From positions 62,001 through 126,000 of IMG/VR virus record IMGVR_UViG_3300020220_000008: 64,000 bases of DNA; one strand, given 5' to 3'. Below are positions 24,404 to 33,872 of this stretch, one piece after another (position 1 is the first letter of the stretch; the number at the start of each line of letters is the position of its first letter). The translations under genes and the position numbers were made by a program. The notes under the pieces were generated by a model that was given only the letters and a program-made list of their open reading frames with translations, made no database searches and was not told the origin of the DNA. This DNA comes from a virus.

Positions 24404-27301
24404 TTGGATAATATATCGTCTTTAGTTGAACACAAAGCTCTTGAACTACTTAACTCTTATAGTGGTGCAAATAACTATATACTTTTTTTAAAACAAAAAA
24501 AAGAAAACTCAAAAAAGTTTTATCCCACAAGGGCTCAGGCTGATTACATTGTCTCTTATTTTGAAACAACACCAAAGGTTGCAAGAAAATGGGTTGACTT
24601 AGACACTTATTTCTCTAAAAAGTTTGCTGAAGAAAAATATTTGCTAGAAATCCCAAATCAAATCTATGTTGAAAAAGTATTAGTTGAAAAAGAAAAGTCT
24701 TATCATATTTGGGGTAAGTTTTTTGAAAAGGATCAATTATCTGAATTTTGGGTTCCTAAATCTGCACTTATCAAAACACATAACGTTCAGAGTGTTGAAA
24801 TTGATTATTCTAAGTATTCTCATCGTCCTCCTCTAAATCACCAAAAAATTGCGATTGAAAAATTGGCAGGTTCAAAAAGATTTATTTTGGCAGACGATAT
24901 GGGACTTGGCAAAGCGGAATTCGTTGAAAACAGAGTATTTACCCCTAATGGTAGAAAAAAAATAGGGGATTTGATTGTTGGTGATGAAGTAATTGGTAGT
25001 GATGGTAAAAAATGTTTAGTTAGAGGTGTTTATCCTCAAGGAATTAAAGATTTATATAGAGTCACGTTTAATGACGATTCTTCTGTTTTAGTTTCTAAAG
25101 AGCATTTATTTTCTGTTAAATCAAGAAGTTTTGGTGATAATACTAAAAATAAAAGAAATAAAGAATCTATTGTATTATCGGTTGAACAAATGTTAGACGA
25201 AAACTTAACTCTTGGGATTAATGGTTCACAGAATAATAAAAATAGGACATATAACTATAAAACATTTTTTAAAGAAAAAAATGGTAACAATAAATGGCAA
25301 ATTCCTATTGTAAAACCAATAGAATTTAATCATAATAGTTTACCACTTAACCCATATTTATTAGGTCTTATTTTAGGTGATGGTGGTATAACACAAAAAG
25401 GTATTAGTTTTACAACAAAAGATGATGAAATTGTTGAGTATATTATAAATATTCTACCAAAAAATACACAAATTATCAAAAATAATAATTCAAAGTATGG
25501 TTATAGAATAACAAAAATAAATGGACACAGAAATGAAGTTATACAAATTTTAAAAGAATTAAATTTAATGGGTTGTGGATCAGAAAATAAATTTATTCCA
25601 AACATATACAAATATTCATCAATTGAATCAAGATTAGAAATTATAAAAGGTTTGATGGATACTGATGGAACTTGTTCAGTTAGTAAAAAAGGGTGCTTTG
25701 AAGGGACTGAATTTTCAACAACATCTGAAAAATTATGTAATGATGTTATTGAAATTGTTAATAGTTTAGGTGGTATTGCAAGAAAAAAATCACGAAAACC
25801 TTGGTATAGACATAAAGGTATCAAAAAAGAAGGTAAAAAATCTTATAGGGTAAATATTAAATTACCAAAACATATGAATCCGTTCAAACTTAGAAGAAAA
25901 TTTAATTTGTATAATAACCCAAAAAAATATAAAGTTGGTAGATATATCAAAGATATTAAATATGAAGGTGTTGGTGAAGCAGTTTGTATTTCTGTTAATT
26001 CACCAGATAAATTGTATGTTACTGAAAACGCTATTGTTACACATAATACAACATCAACAATAATCGCAGCACTTGAAACTCAGGCAAAAAAAATATTAAT
26101 TGTTTGTCCGGCATCATTAAAAATAAATTGGCAAAGAGAAATTGAGAACTATTCAGATCGTTCCGTTTTTATTTGTGAAGGAAAAAAGTTTTCAACCGAA
26201 CATGATTTTGTAATTATCAATTACGATATATTAAAAAACTTCCACGATCCAAAAAGTAAGGAATTAACTTTATTAGAACAATGTAATTTTGATTTGGTTA
26301 TTTTGGATGAGGCACATATGATCTCGAACGCTCAAGCACAAAGAACAAAAATCATTAATAGTTTTGTTAAAAAAATTAATAGAGTATGGTTGTTAACTGG
26401 AACGCCGATGACTTCACGACCTATGAATTATTACAATCTTTTGAGTATCATCGAAAGCCCTGTTGCACAGAATTGGATGGCATACGCCATTCGATACTGC
26501 CAAGGGTATCAGTTTAAAGCGGGAAATAGAAAAGTATGGAATGTTACAGGAGCCTCTAACTTAGAAGAGTTAAGAGATCGAACTTCTAAACAAATCCTTA
26601 GACGATTAAAAGAAGAAGTTTTAGACCTACCTGATAAAATTATTACACCTGTATACTTGAGATTACAATCAAAAGAATATGAAAATCTAATGGGCGAATA
26701 CTATGATTGGTATGATAAAAATCCTGACGAATCATCATCACTTACCGTTCAGTTTTCAAAGTTAATGAAAGTTAGAAAAGTAATTGCCAACGAAAAAACA
26801 AGACAAACTATTGAATTTGCCGAAAACATTTTAGAACAAGGGAAAAAAGTTATTATTTTTACAAACTTTACAGACTCACTCCAAACAATCTATCAACACT
26901 TTAGAAAACAAGCGGTTTATTTAGATGGTAGTTGTTCTAACTCAGTTCGTCAACAAGCTGTTGACCAATTTCAAACAGATGAAAAGATCAAAGTGTTTGT
27001 AGGAAATCTCAAAGCCGCAGGAGTTGGTTTGACATTAACGTCCGCTGAGGTTGTTATTATGAACGACCTTTCATTCGTACCGGCAGAACACTCACAAGCT
27101 GAAGACAGGGCTTACCGATACGGTCAGAAATCAAATGTATTAGTTTACTATCCTATTTTTGATAACACAATCGAAGCGGCGATTTATGATATTTTAATTA
27201 AAAAGAAAGAAATCATAAGAACTGTAATGGGTGATCAAATACCTGAAAATGTAGGTGATGTTGCTGAAGAAATTCTTAACATGATTCTTAAGTATAAATA
27301 A
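24404..27301 (+). CDS. SNF2/UvsW-like DNA helicase interrupted by an intein
   Basis: A superfamily-2 helicase; with the intein removed it has about 588 residues (T4 UvsW is 503). Extein motifs: Walker A DDMGLGK-T split by the intein, motif II VILDEAHMISN, motif III WLLTGTPMTS, motif V NLKAAGVGLTL and motif VI SQAEDRAYRYGQ, typical of SMARCAL1-type SNF2 proteins. Such enzymes remodel forks and recombination intermediates. No ATG lies between the promoter box and the conserved region, so TTG at 24404 is proposed. The reading frame is open further upstream over the divergent neck gene, but that part is unlikely to be coding. The start remains uncertain. Confidence 0.85.
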   Translation: MDNISSLVEHKALELLNSYSGANNYILFLKQKKENSKKFYPTRAQADYIVSYFETTPKVARKWVDLDTYFSKKFAEEKYLLEIPNQIYVEKVLVEKEKSYHIWGKFFEKDQLSEFWVPKSALIKTHNVQSVEIDYSKYSHRPPLNHQKIAIEKLAGSKRFILADDMGLGKAEFVENRVFTPNGRKKIGDLIVGDEVIGSDGKKCLVRGVYPQGIKDLYRVTFNDDSSVLVSKEHLFSVKSRSFGDNTKNKRNKESIVLSVEQMLDENLTLGINGSQNNKNRTYNYKTFFKEKNGNNKWQIPIVKPIEFNHNSLPLNPYLLGLILGDGGITQKGISFTTKDDEIVEYIINILPKNTQIIKNNNSKYGYRITKINGHRNEVIQILKELNLMGCGSENKFIPNIYKYSSIESRLEIIKGLMDTDGTCSVSKKGCFEGTEFSTTSEKLCNDVIEIVNSLGGIARKKSRKPWYRHKGIKKEGKKSYRVNIKLPKHMNPFKLRRKFNLYNNPKKYKVGRYIKDIKYEGVGEAVCISVNSPDKLYVTENAIVTHNTTSTIIAALETQAKKILIVCPASLKINWQREIENYSDRSVFICEGKKFSTEHDFVIINYDILKNFHDPKSKELTLLEQCNFDLVILDEAHMISNAQAQRTKIINSFVKKINRVWLLTGTPMTSRPMNYYNLLSIIESPVAQNWMAYAIRYCQGYQFKAGNRKVWNVTGASNLEELRDRTSKQILRRLKEEVLDLPDKIITPVYLRLQSKEYENLMGEYYDWYDKNPDESSSLTVQFSKLMKVRKVIANEKTRQTIEFAENILEQGKKVIIFTNFTDSLQTIYQHFRKQAVYLDGSCSNSVRQQAVDQFQTDEKIKVFVGNLKAAGVGLTLTSAEVVIMNDLSFVPAEHSQAEDRAYRYGQKSNVLVYYPIFDNTIEAAIYDILIKKKEIIRTVMGDQIPENVGDVAEEILNMILKYK
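24914..26047 (+). mobile_element. Intein with LAGLIDADG homing endonuclease, Ala1 type
   Basis: A 378-residue in-frame insertion exactly after the Walker A Lys (MGLGK). It begins AEFVENRVFTPNGRKKIGDL, a splicing block A with Ala rather than Cys or Ser at position 1, and ends NAIVTHN before an extein Thr. The two endonuclease motifs are LLGLILGDGGI near residue 155 and IIKGLMDTDGT near residue 250, the DOD/LAGLIDADG pair, each retaining its acidic residue. Ala1 inteins splice by direct attack of the +1 residue (here Thr) on the upstream scissile bond. Both endonuclease motifs are intact, so the element may still be mobile. Confidence 0.92.
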
Positions 27302-27335
27302 TTAATCAAATCTGTTTTAGTTTTTTTTTACTGAA

Positions 27336-27342
27336 TATTTAT
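27336..27342 (+). promoter_or_regulatory. TATTTAT box 5 nt upstream of the SOD fusion gene
   Basis: TATTTAT ends only 5 nt before the ATG at 27348. If it acts as a -10 element, the transcript would start at or next to the ATG, that is, be leaderless. Confidence 0.45.
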
Positions 27343-27347
27343 CGTAA

Positions 27348-29489
27348 ATGAAAGTCTACATTAAATACGAAACTCCGGAATTAAAAAAAAACAAAGATTT
27401 TGTAGAAAAATTTATCAATTTTCTACAAAAAGAGTATCCTTTGAAAACAAATTTAAAATTAATGTTTTTAAATGATAGATATGGAAAAATGTCTACAGGA
27501 AGTAGAAGGGGGGACAATTTGATTAAAGTGCTAGCCAAAGGTAGACTAAACAGAGATATCATGAGAACTTTAGCACATGAATGGGTTCATGAATACCAAA
27601 TGACAATTTTGAAAAGAAAACAAGGCCCAAATATTGGTGGAGTTAATGAAGATGAGGCAAACGCATTTGCTGGTCAAATTGTTAAAAAATTTGAAGAATC
27701 TTATCCTGAACTAGAATCAATAATGTATGAATCGAAATCAATTACAGGAAAATTAAATCTACTTACGGAACAAATGTTATTAACTGAAAAAAATTTAATT
27801 AAGGATAAATTTATTTTGGAAATGAAAAAAATTGGGATTGATAAACTACCATATTCTTATTCATCTCTAAAAAAATTTATTGATACAAAAACTATGGATA
27901 TTCACTACAACAAACATTACAAAGGTTATGTTAATAAGTTGAATAAGTCTTTGAAAAACAAAGACGGTGACATGGAATTAGAAGAAATTATTAAATCTAT
28001 AAGTAGATTCGACACTAAGGTTAGGAACAATGCTGGCGGTGCGTTTAATCATGCTTTGTTTTGGAAAATGTTATCGCCGAAAAAACAAATACCAAGAGGA
28101 GAGATATATAAACAAATAAAAAAAGATTTCGGAAATATTAAAAAAATGAAAGACGAATTCAATCAAGCAGCAAAAGATCGTTTTGGTTCTGGATGGGCTT
28201 GGTTATATCTTTCTAAAGATGGTAAATTAAAAATAATGTCTACCCCTAATCAAGATAACCCACTTATGAATGTTGTAAAAAAAGGAGGGTTTCCACTTTT
28301 AGGCTTGGATGTTTGGGAACACGCATATTATTTAAAATACCAAAACAAAAGAGATGAATATATTAATAATTTTTGGAATGTTGTAAATTGGGATTTTATT
28401 GAGGAGTTATATTTATCAAAAACAAAAAAAACAATCAAAGAAGATATTTTTAATAAAGGAGTCATTAACGAGATTAGTAAAACTTTTGCATTCCCATATA
28501 CCACAAAAGGCTTAAGAGAACTTATACATTCTCAATATGTTGGTTGTTACAATAAACAATATAAAAATGGTTGTCTAGGTAAAATAGAAACAAAAAAATG
28601 TACAACTGAATTAGGGGTTTTAGGTGGTGATTATTCTGAAAAAAAATTCGGAGGTACTAGTCAGTGGTCGATAATTAATAGATTCGATACTAATAGTCGT
28701 GTTAAAAAAGAAATCTATAATATATGGTTAGAAGAAACTCAAGGAGTAATCGACTTCAAAACATGGATCAAGGATCACGCATATGATTTATTTGCGAACG
28801 ATGGAATGTATTTAGATAGATTGGCAGAACCAAATATAGGAACTATTGAGATTGGTAAAGATAATGAAAGTTATGCAAAACAAATAATTAGACAAATATA
28901 CAATCTTAGTCCTGATCAAGAGGGTGTATCTTATGAATTATATGAACATTGTTCTGGCGATGTTAATGATAGAAAGAAAGGACAAGATATTGTTTTAATT
29001 ATAAAAGGGGGAGATACCATATATTTCCAAGTCAAACCTTTTTTAAATAAAAACAATGAAATTGAATATTTCGATGGTGGAGATAGAGGGTATTATTTTA
29101 AAGTTTCATCATGGCATAGACAAACAAAATATAAAGGGGAAAATGTCGATGTAATTTTATATGTAGACAGAACCGAAAATAAATATGTAATGTTTAGAAA
29201 TGACCACAATAGAATGTTAACGATAAGTAACCCGAAAACACAACCGCCTTACTTTATTTATTATTATGAAATGCCGCTACAAAGTAATTTTGAAATTCCT
29301 ATACAAAAAGAAATTTCTAAAATACCTGTCAAAAATTCAATATCTAGAGACGTTAAAAAAGAAATTGACTTTTATAAAGAAAGAATTAAATATTTTACCA
29401 ACAAAATAAAAGAACTTGGGGGTGAAAATCAAGAAATAAGAAAACTAGTAGAATTATATAAAAAAAATTTAAACAAGATAATAATATAG
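27348..29489 (+). CDS. Zincin-like protease / Mn-type superoxide dismutase / unknown C-domain fusion
   Basis: A 713-residue protein with three parts. Residues 1-120 hold a zinc-metalloprotease motif, TLAHEWVHEYQM (HExxH at 77-81), with a downstream Glu-rich segment. Residues 163-356 are a full-length Fe/Mn superoxide dismutase: KLPYSYSSLKKFIDTKTMDI, NNAGGAFNHALFW, FGSGWAWL, TPNQDNPL and LDVWEHAYYL. All four metal ligands are present (about H186, H235, D321, H325). The Gly in AGG and Gln in NQD match the Mn type. Residues 370-713 are unassigned; GQDIVLII and IYFQVKPF weakly recall a PD-(D/E)xK nuclease core. The gene lies between helicase and neck genes, and a TATTTAT box is 5 nt from the ATG. 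Confidence 0.85.
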   Translation: MKVYIKYETPELKKNKDFVEKFINFLQKEYPLKTNLKLMFLNDRYGKMSTGSRRGDNLIKVLAKGRLNRDIMRTLAHEWVHEYQMTILKRKQGPNIGGVNEDEANAFAGQIVKKFEESYPELESIMYESKSITGKLNLLTEQMLLTEKNLIKDKFILEMKKIGIDKLPYSYSSLKKFIDTKTMDIHYNKHYKGYVNKLNKSLKNKDGDMELEEIIKSISRFDTKVRNNAGGAFNHALFWKMLSPKKQIPRGEIYKQIKKDFGNIKKMKDEFNQAAKDRFGSGWAWLYLSKDGKLKIMSTPNQDNPLMNVVKKGGFPLLGLDVWEHAYYLKYQNKRDEYINNFWNVVNWDFIEELYLSKTKKTIKEDIFNKGVINEISKTFAFPYTTKGLRELIHSQYVGCYNKQYKNGCLGKIETKKCTTELGVLGGDYSEKKFGGTSQWSIINRFDTNSRVKKEIYNIWLEETQGVIDFKTWIKDHAYDLFANDGMYLDRLAEPNIGTIEIGKDNESYAKQIIRQIYNLSPDQEGVSYELYEHCSGDVNDRKKGQDIVLIIKGGDTIYFQVKPFLNKNNEIEYFDGGDRGYYFKVSSWHRQTKYKGENVDVILYVDRTENKYVMFRNDHNRMLTISNPKTQPPYFIYYYEMPLQSNFEIPIQKEISKIPVKNSISRDVKKEIDFYKERIKYFTNKIKELGGENQEIRKLVELYKKNLNKIII

Positions 29490-29497
29490 TTCAAAGA

Positions 29498-29504
29498 TAT
29501 TTAT
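29498..29504 (+). promoter_or_regulatory. TATTTAT box upstream of gp13-like gene
   Basis: TATTTAT 14 nt before the ATG at 29519, in the 29-nt gap after the SOD fusion gene. Confidence 0.45.
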
Positions 29505-29518
29505 ATAAAAAATATTTT

Positions 29519-30646
29519 ATGGCAATAATCAATGAACCCGAAAGAAGTGAGTTTTATCAAAAGGTAAGACATCTTTTAGGTGCCCCATTAAGATCCGTGG
29601 AATTGGAGGACGAAATGATGGATACTTTATTAGAATATTCAATAGACGACTATTCTCAATACGTACAAGATTGGTTAATTGAATCTCAATGGACATCATT
29701 GTATAATTTGAATCTTGACACTCAATCTTTATCAAGAGCTTTCATTACTAAAAGTTTAGATTTTGAAACAAGATACACTTTTGCCTATTCAAAAATTGTT
29801 GGGTTACAAGCTGGAGGTGATTGGGAAATTAAAAAAGATTACGTTCAGTTAGTTCCAAATCAACAAATATATGAAATACCGGCCGGCAGAGAAATTAATG
29901 AGGTTCTTTGGTTTACACCATCTACATTGAACAATCTAATGTTTGGTTTAGGAGGATTTGCAGGAATTGGTACTGGAACAGGTTTAGGAGGAGGGGGTGG
30001 TCTTGCCCAAATCGGTAACATGGCAGGAAGTTATTATTTAACACCCGCATTTGATACTTTGTTAAGGATGCAAGAAGTTAATATCCAAAGAAGAATTTAT
30101 GCGGGTGATTTAACTTATTATATAACGGCTTTACCAGATGGTAAAAAAGCTTTACATCTTTTGAACACACCAGGTGGTAAATTTGACTTTGGAAACGCTG
30201 AATTGGCGAAAGGGCAAGTATGGTATTGGTATTATGACACATCACAAGGGGATAGAGACAAATGTTTGGCAGACAATCCCGATATTGTTTTGTTGCCATC
30301 AGATGTTCCTTTTAATAAAATATCTTGGTACAAGTTAAATAATCCCGCACAAGTTTGGGTTAGAAAATGGTTTGTGGCATATTGTAAAGAAACATTAGCA
30401 AGAGTTCGTGGAAAGTTTAGTGGTAGTTTAAAAACCCCTGACGGAGATCTTACTATGGATTACACCACTTTAGCGACTGAAGGTAAAGATGAAAAGTTAA
30501 AACTAATCGAAGAACTGACAGGCGCAGATGGAAGACTTACAAGACTTCGTCCTGAAAAAGTTATGGAAAAAGAGGCATTATTAGCGGAAAATCTAAACAA
30601 AACTCTTAAATTTAGAGCTATGCCTCGTCAGATATATGTAATATAA
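29519..30646 (+). CDS. Neck protein, gp13-like
   Basis: A 375-residue virion protein that probably completes the head-tail connector. Diagnostic segments are DYSQYVQDWLIESQW near 43-57, ETRYTFAYSKIVGLQAGGDW near 80-100 and IPAGREINEVLWFTPSTLNN near 117-137. The C-terminus has WVRKWFVAYCKETLARVRGK. T4 gp13 has 309 residues; here a Gly-rich loop at about 140-165 accounts for part of the extra length. It is on the opposite strand from the gp14/gp15-like genes it should work with, which suggests an inversion relative to T4 gene order. It is followed closely by a small unknown gene. Confidence 0.7.
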   Translation: MAIINEPERSEFYQKVRHLLGAPLRSVELEDEMMDTLLEYSIDDYSQYVQDWLIESQWTSLYNLNLDTQSLSRAFITKSLDFETRYTFAYSKIVGLQAGGDWEIKKDYVQLVPNQQIYEIPAGREINEVLWFTPSTLNNLMFGLGGFAGIGTGTGLGGGGGLAQIGNMAGSYYLTPAFDTLLRMQEVNIQRRIYAGDLTYYITALPDGKKALHLLNTPGGKFDFGNAELAKGQVWYWYYDTSQGDRDKCLADNPDIVLLPSDVPFNKISWYKLNNPAQVWVRKWFVAYCKETLARVRGKFSGSLKTPDGDLTMDYTTLATEGKDEKLKLIEELTGADGRLTRLRPEKVMEKEALLAENLNKTLKFRAMPRQIYVI

Positions 30647-30650
30647 TTTT

Positions 30651-30998
30651 ATGGCAATCGTAAGAAAAAAACCAATCAGAAAAACAGTTTTTAGAGGTGA
30701 TAGATCATTGAATTTGGACACGTTTGACACAATAATTACGAGTGAAAATTTTTACAAAACTAATGGTGAAAACTTAATAATAGTTAAAGATGTAAATATT
30801 TGTAAAATTAAATTAGACTCTACTACAACAGATACTATAAAAATAAAAACCTTGACTAACTGTACCATAATTCCTGACATAAATAGAATAGATGAGGAAT
30901 GGGATGAAATATCAGTCGGTAAAGGAGCTTGTGTTGAGTTACAAAATGTTAACGGTGTTTGGTACATCCTATCTTCTGACGGAGTAAAACTTGAGTAG
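30651..30998 (+). CDS. Small beta-rich protein of unknown function
   Basis: A 115-residue protein with a basic N-terminus (MAIVRKKPIRKTVFRGDRS) followed by alternating short strands and a C-terminal VELQNVNGVWYILSSDG. That ending is common in small phage decoration or fibre-tip proteins of beta-helix type. It starts 4 nt after the gp13-like stop and so is probably co-transcribed. Its 3' end overlaps the convergent DNA polymerase gene by 30 nt. No family is assigned. Confidence 0.6.
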   Translation: MAIVRKKPIRKTVFRGDRSLNLDTFDTIITSENFYKTNGENLIIVKDVNICKIKLDSTTTDTIKIKTLTNCTIIPDINRIDEEWDEISVGKGACVELQNVNGVWYILSSDGVKLE

Positions 30999-33788
30999 GT
31001 CATTTTCAGGAACATAACTCAACATTGTTTTATCGGCATTTTTGTACATGTGATATGGAGTTTCATTAACTCTATTCCAAAATGACATTTCTTCATCTGA
31101 TATTTCCATTACATCTTCCAACTTGTCTTGATCACCCTCATCGAAAGGTTGCCCATTTATTAGTTCACATTGGTCTTTAGTGAAGAAAGGTCTATCTTCA
31201 GGATTCTTTACTAATAATCCGTTTCTTACTTCTTGTTTAAATACAACAAGTAATGGTTCAACTCTTTTATTAAATGTTAAAATTGCTCTTTGGATATTGT
31301 ATTGACCTTTCATTGCTGGGTTGTTTTCTAAATCCGAAGGGTCAATACGATAACAATTTAACTGAATTATAGAATCTAAGTTATCAGGAATACTTCCACC
31401 GTAAGTATCGATATGTTCTTGTGACCAACCTTTTTTTGGTCTGTTAACTTTCTGAACATCTCCGTGCGATGCTTTTGTTGCGTTGTTTACATAAAAGATT
31501 ACATCACCAAGATTAATATTAAGACCTTCTTTTATTGCAAGTTCCATATGTGCTTGACGAGACATTAAACTTCCTGCCTTTGTAGTTTGTTTACTACGAA
31601 TGATATACTCGTCAATACTTTGTTTTACTTTAGCTTTGTTTGCAATATCCATAAGAGGTATTTGTAAATCAAATATTTGTTGTACATATTCATAGTACCA
31701 TTCCACAAACTCTTGTCCTTTACCATCAAGAAGTAATTTGATTCCTTTATCCAAGAATTTCTCAATATAGATTGGCATTTTTTTAGATTTGATTGAGTTA
31801 CCTGTAAGTTTGATTTTACCTTTTGCGGTCATAAGAGCGTAGTTCTTACGAGCTAAGTTTATACATGCAGGCCATTGACCATCAGTATCAAGAGCCATCT
31901 CACCTCTCATTGCAAGATCGTTAAACTCCATTACATCAGCTTCCTCACCGAAATATTCTCCACCTTCTTTGACTTTCCAGTTCAGACCTTTACCAACATA
32001 TTTTCTTTCTTCAACACCTTCAGGAACCGAAAAGTTAATACCGTCCGTGTCCATTACAAGAGGTGTATAACCACGATCCATAAAGAAATGAATCATCATA
32101 CGAAGATACTGACGACCTGTGCAAGTAATCATCTCACCTTTGTCCATATCACCCCAATGAAAAACTTGTGGAGCCGACAAGGCACCAAACATAGAGTTAA
32201 TAAAAATCTTGATCGGTAATTGTTTTCGGTCATACGAAGTTGATTTCTTTTTATCGATCGTTGCATATTCCTCGGCCATTTGTTTGTATTTAATACGAGT
32301 ATTACGGAAGTATGATAATAAACCTTTCATTGCGCCTGTTACATCACACTCGGGGAATACATCGTGTACCAACTGAATAGAAGGGTATAGAGATGAGTAG
32401 TCGAGTTTTAATACATTCTTCGAATAACCTGTTCGGATCAAACGAGAAAGTCCGCCTACGAAGTTCCCTTTGTCGTTTTTTGCAGGAATCGCAAGTGCAT
32501 GTTTATAAGACCAAGCTAACATCAACATTTTCCATAATGTTGCAGTTCCCATAGTTGAAACCCTTTCATATGTTGTTGGAAGAAGTGATGCCAACAAAAA
32601 AGATCCTTGATTGAATTCTTCGTCAACCAATAGAGTTTCTTCTAAGTCATCGTCAAGATAACGCTCAATAATGTCGGCACCTGTTGTTTTAATATAAACA
32701 TTCGGGTGTCTACCGCAAACTTCATCAATCTTTGAATCTATACCAACTTTTTTGTATTTACCATTTTCAATATTTAACCAATACTCCTCCTTCTTCCGAT
32801 ACATAGATCCAATTTTATTATGTTCAACATAAATACGATCAGGGGATTCAGCCTCAATATATTTGGTAATATACTTCAAACCTGCTTCTTTGATGTTTGA
32901 ATTAATTGCTTGAGCTCTTCTAACTGAATGCAGAATATCAATAATGTTATAACCCCACATTTGAGTTTGAGTAAACTTCTCTACTTCGTTTGCAAGTTTC
33001 AACATTGACTCTTTTTGTGAAATAGATTTCTCAGGGTTAAACGATTTGGCAACTCGTTTAATATCAAGATTTAAAATTTTACATCTTTCATAAATCCAAT
33101 ACCAGTCAAAGTTAAATGAGTTGTATCCTGAAAGAATGGAAGGTTTTTGTTCCTCAATAATATTAAAGAACTCCGTAATACCTCTACGTTCTTCGTCTTC
33201 ATTAGCACATTCAATAACTTTTTTAAATCCTTTATTTGTTTTAATTCCGATCATGAAGATACGACCATCCTTGGGCTCAAGTGAGGTAGTTTCAAGGTCA
33301 AATACCATTCTCGTAATGTCGTTGTATTCTTCGAAACCTTTAAATAATCTTTTTTCTTTTGATATGAGGTATTGTTCAACGGGAGGTAATACCATTATGA
33401 GGTCTCTTACATTTTCACCCCAAGGGTCTACTCCACCTTCTCTAAAGAACTGAATGAGGTTTCTATAACCTTTCATAGATTTTACAAGAAATGTTAAACC
33501 ACGTTCTAAACGATCATTACCGTCAGTTCGTAGTTTTTCAATTATTATACCATGTTTGGTCATGGCTTCTTTTTGTAATGTCTTAGATTTCGAATAGAAG
33601 TTGAGATTTCGTAGATCACCCACCCAAGCAAAAGATACTAAAGTATCTAGTTGGATCTGTTTTCCTTTATTAGGAACTTCTTTTATTTTGAAAATCTTGT
33701 CTGTTAGATAATCGTATTCTACTGATACGATGAATTCTTCAGGATCATTACCCTGAAGAAATTGTTCTATTTCTTCTTGTGATATCAT
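30969..33788 (-). CDS. 43: DNA polymerase, family B, gp43-like
   Basis: A 939-residue replicative polymerase with proofreading domain (T4 gp43 is 898 aa). Exo I is MVFDLETTSLEP near residue 162; Exo II is LSGYNSFNFDWYWIYE near 220. Polymerase motif A is LKLDYSSLYPSIQ near 462, motif B KIFINSMFGALSAP near 532 and motif C VMDTDGINF near 580. Motif C has DTDG where family-B enzymes usually have DTDS; both catalytic Asp are kept. The gene is alone on the minus strand between converging plus-strand genes and the Pro-Thr proteins. A minus-sense TATTTAT at 33845-33851 is 57 nt upstream, too far to assign with confidence. Confidence 0.95.
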   Translation of the reverse strand: MISQEEIEQFLQGNDPEEFIVSVEYDYLTDKIFKIKEVPNKGKQIQLDTLVSFAWVGDLRNLNFYSKSKTLQKEAMTKHGIIIEKLRTDGNDRLERGLTFLVKSMKGYRNLIQFFREGGVDPWGENVRDLIMVLPPVEQYLISKEKRLFKGFEEYNDITRMVFDLETTSLEPKDGRIFMIGIKTNKGFKKVIECANEDEERRGITEFFNIIEEQKPSILSGYNSFNFDWYWIYERCKILNLDIKRVAKSFNPEKSISQKESMLKLANEVEKFTQTQMWGYNIIDILHSVRRAQAINSNIKEAGLKYITKYIEAESPDRIYVEHNKIGSMYRKKEEYWLNIENGKYKKVGIDSKIDEVCGRHPNVYIKTTGADIIERYLDDDLEETLLVDEEFNQGSFLLASLLPTTYERVSTMGTATLWKMLMLAWSYKHALAIPAKNDKGNFVGGLSRLIRTGYSKNVLKLDYSSLYPSIQLVHDVFPECDVTGAMKGLLSYFRNTRIKYKQMAEEYATIDKKKSTSYDRKQLPIKIFINSMFGALSAPQVFHWGDMDKGEMITCTGRQYLRMMIHFFMDRGYTPLVMDTDGINFSVPEGVEERKYVGKGLNWKVKEGGEYFGEEADVMEFNDLAMRGEMALDTDGQWPACINLARKNYALMTAKGKIKLTGNSIKSKKMPIYIEKFLDKGIKLLLDGKGQEFVEWYYEYVQQIFDLQIPLMDIANKAKVKQSIDEYIIRSKQTTKAGSLMSRQAHMELAIKEGLNINLGDVIFYVNNATKASHGDVQKVNRPKKGWSQEHIDTYGGSIPDNLDSIIQLNCYRIDPSDLENNPAMKGQYNIQRAILTFNKRVEPLLVVFKQEVRNGLLVKNPEDRPFFTKDQCELINGQPFDEGDQDKLEDVMEISDEEMSFWNRVNETPYHMYKNADKTMLSYVPENDLLKFYSVRR

Positions 33789-33872
33789 ACTTATTTACTT
33801 TTGGTGTATTAGCTGTCGAATAAGGTCGACATTTACCTTCGTAAATAAATATAGGAGTAATAATTACTCTTA

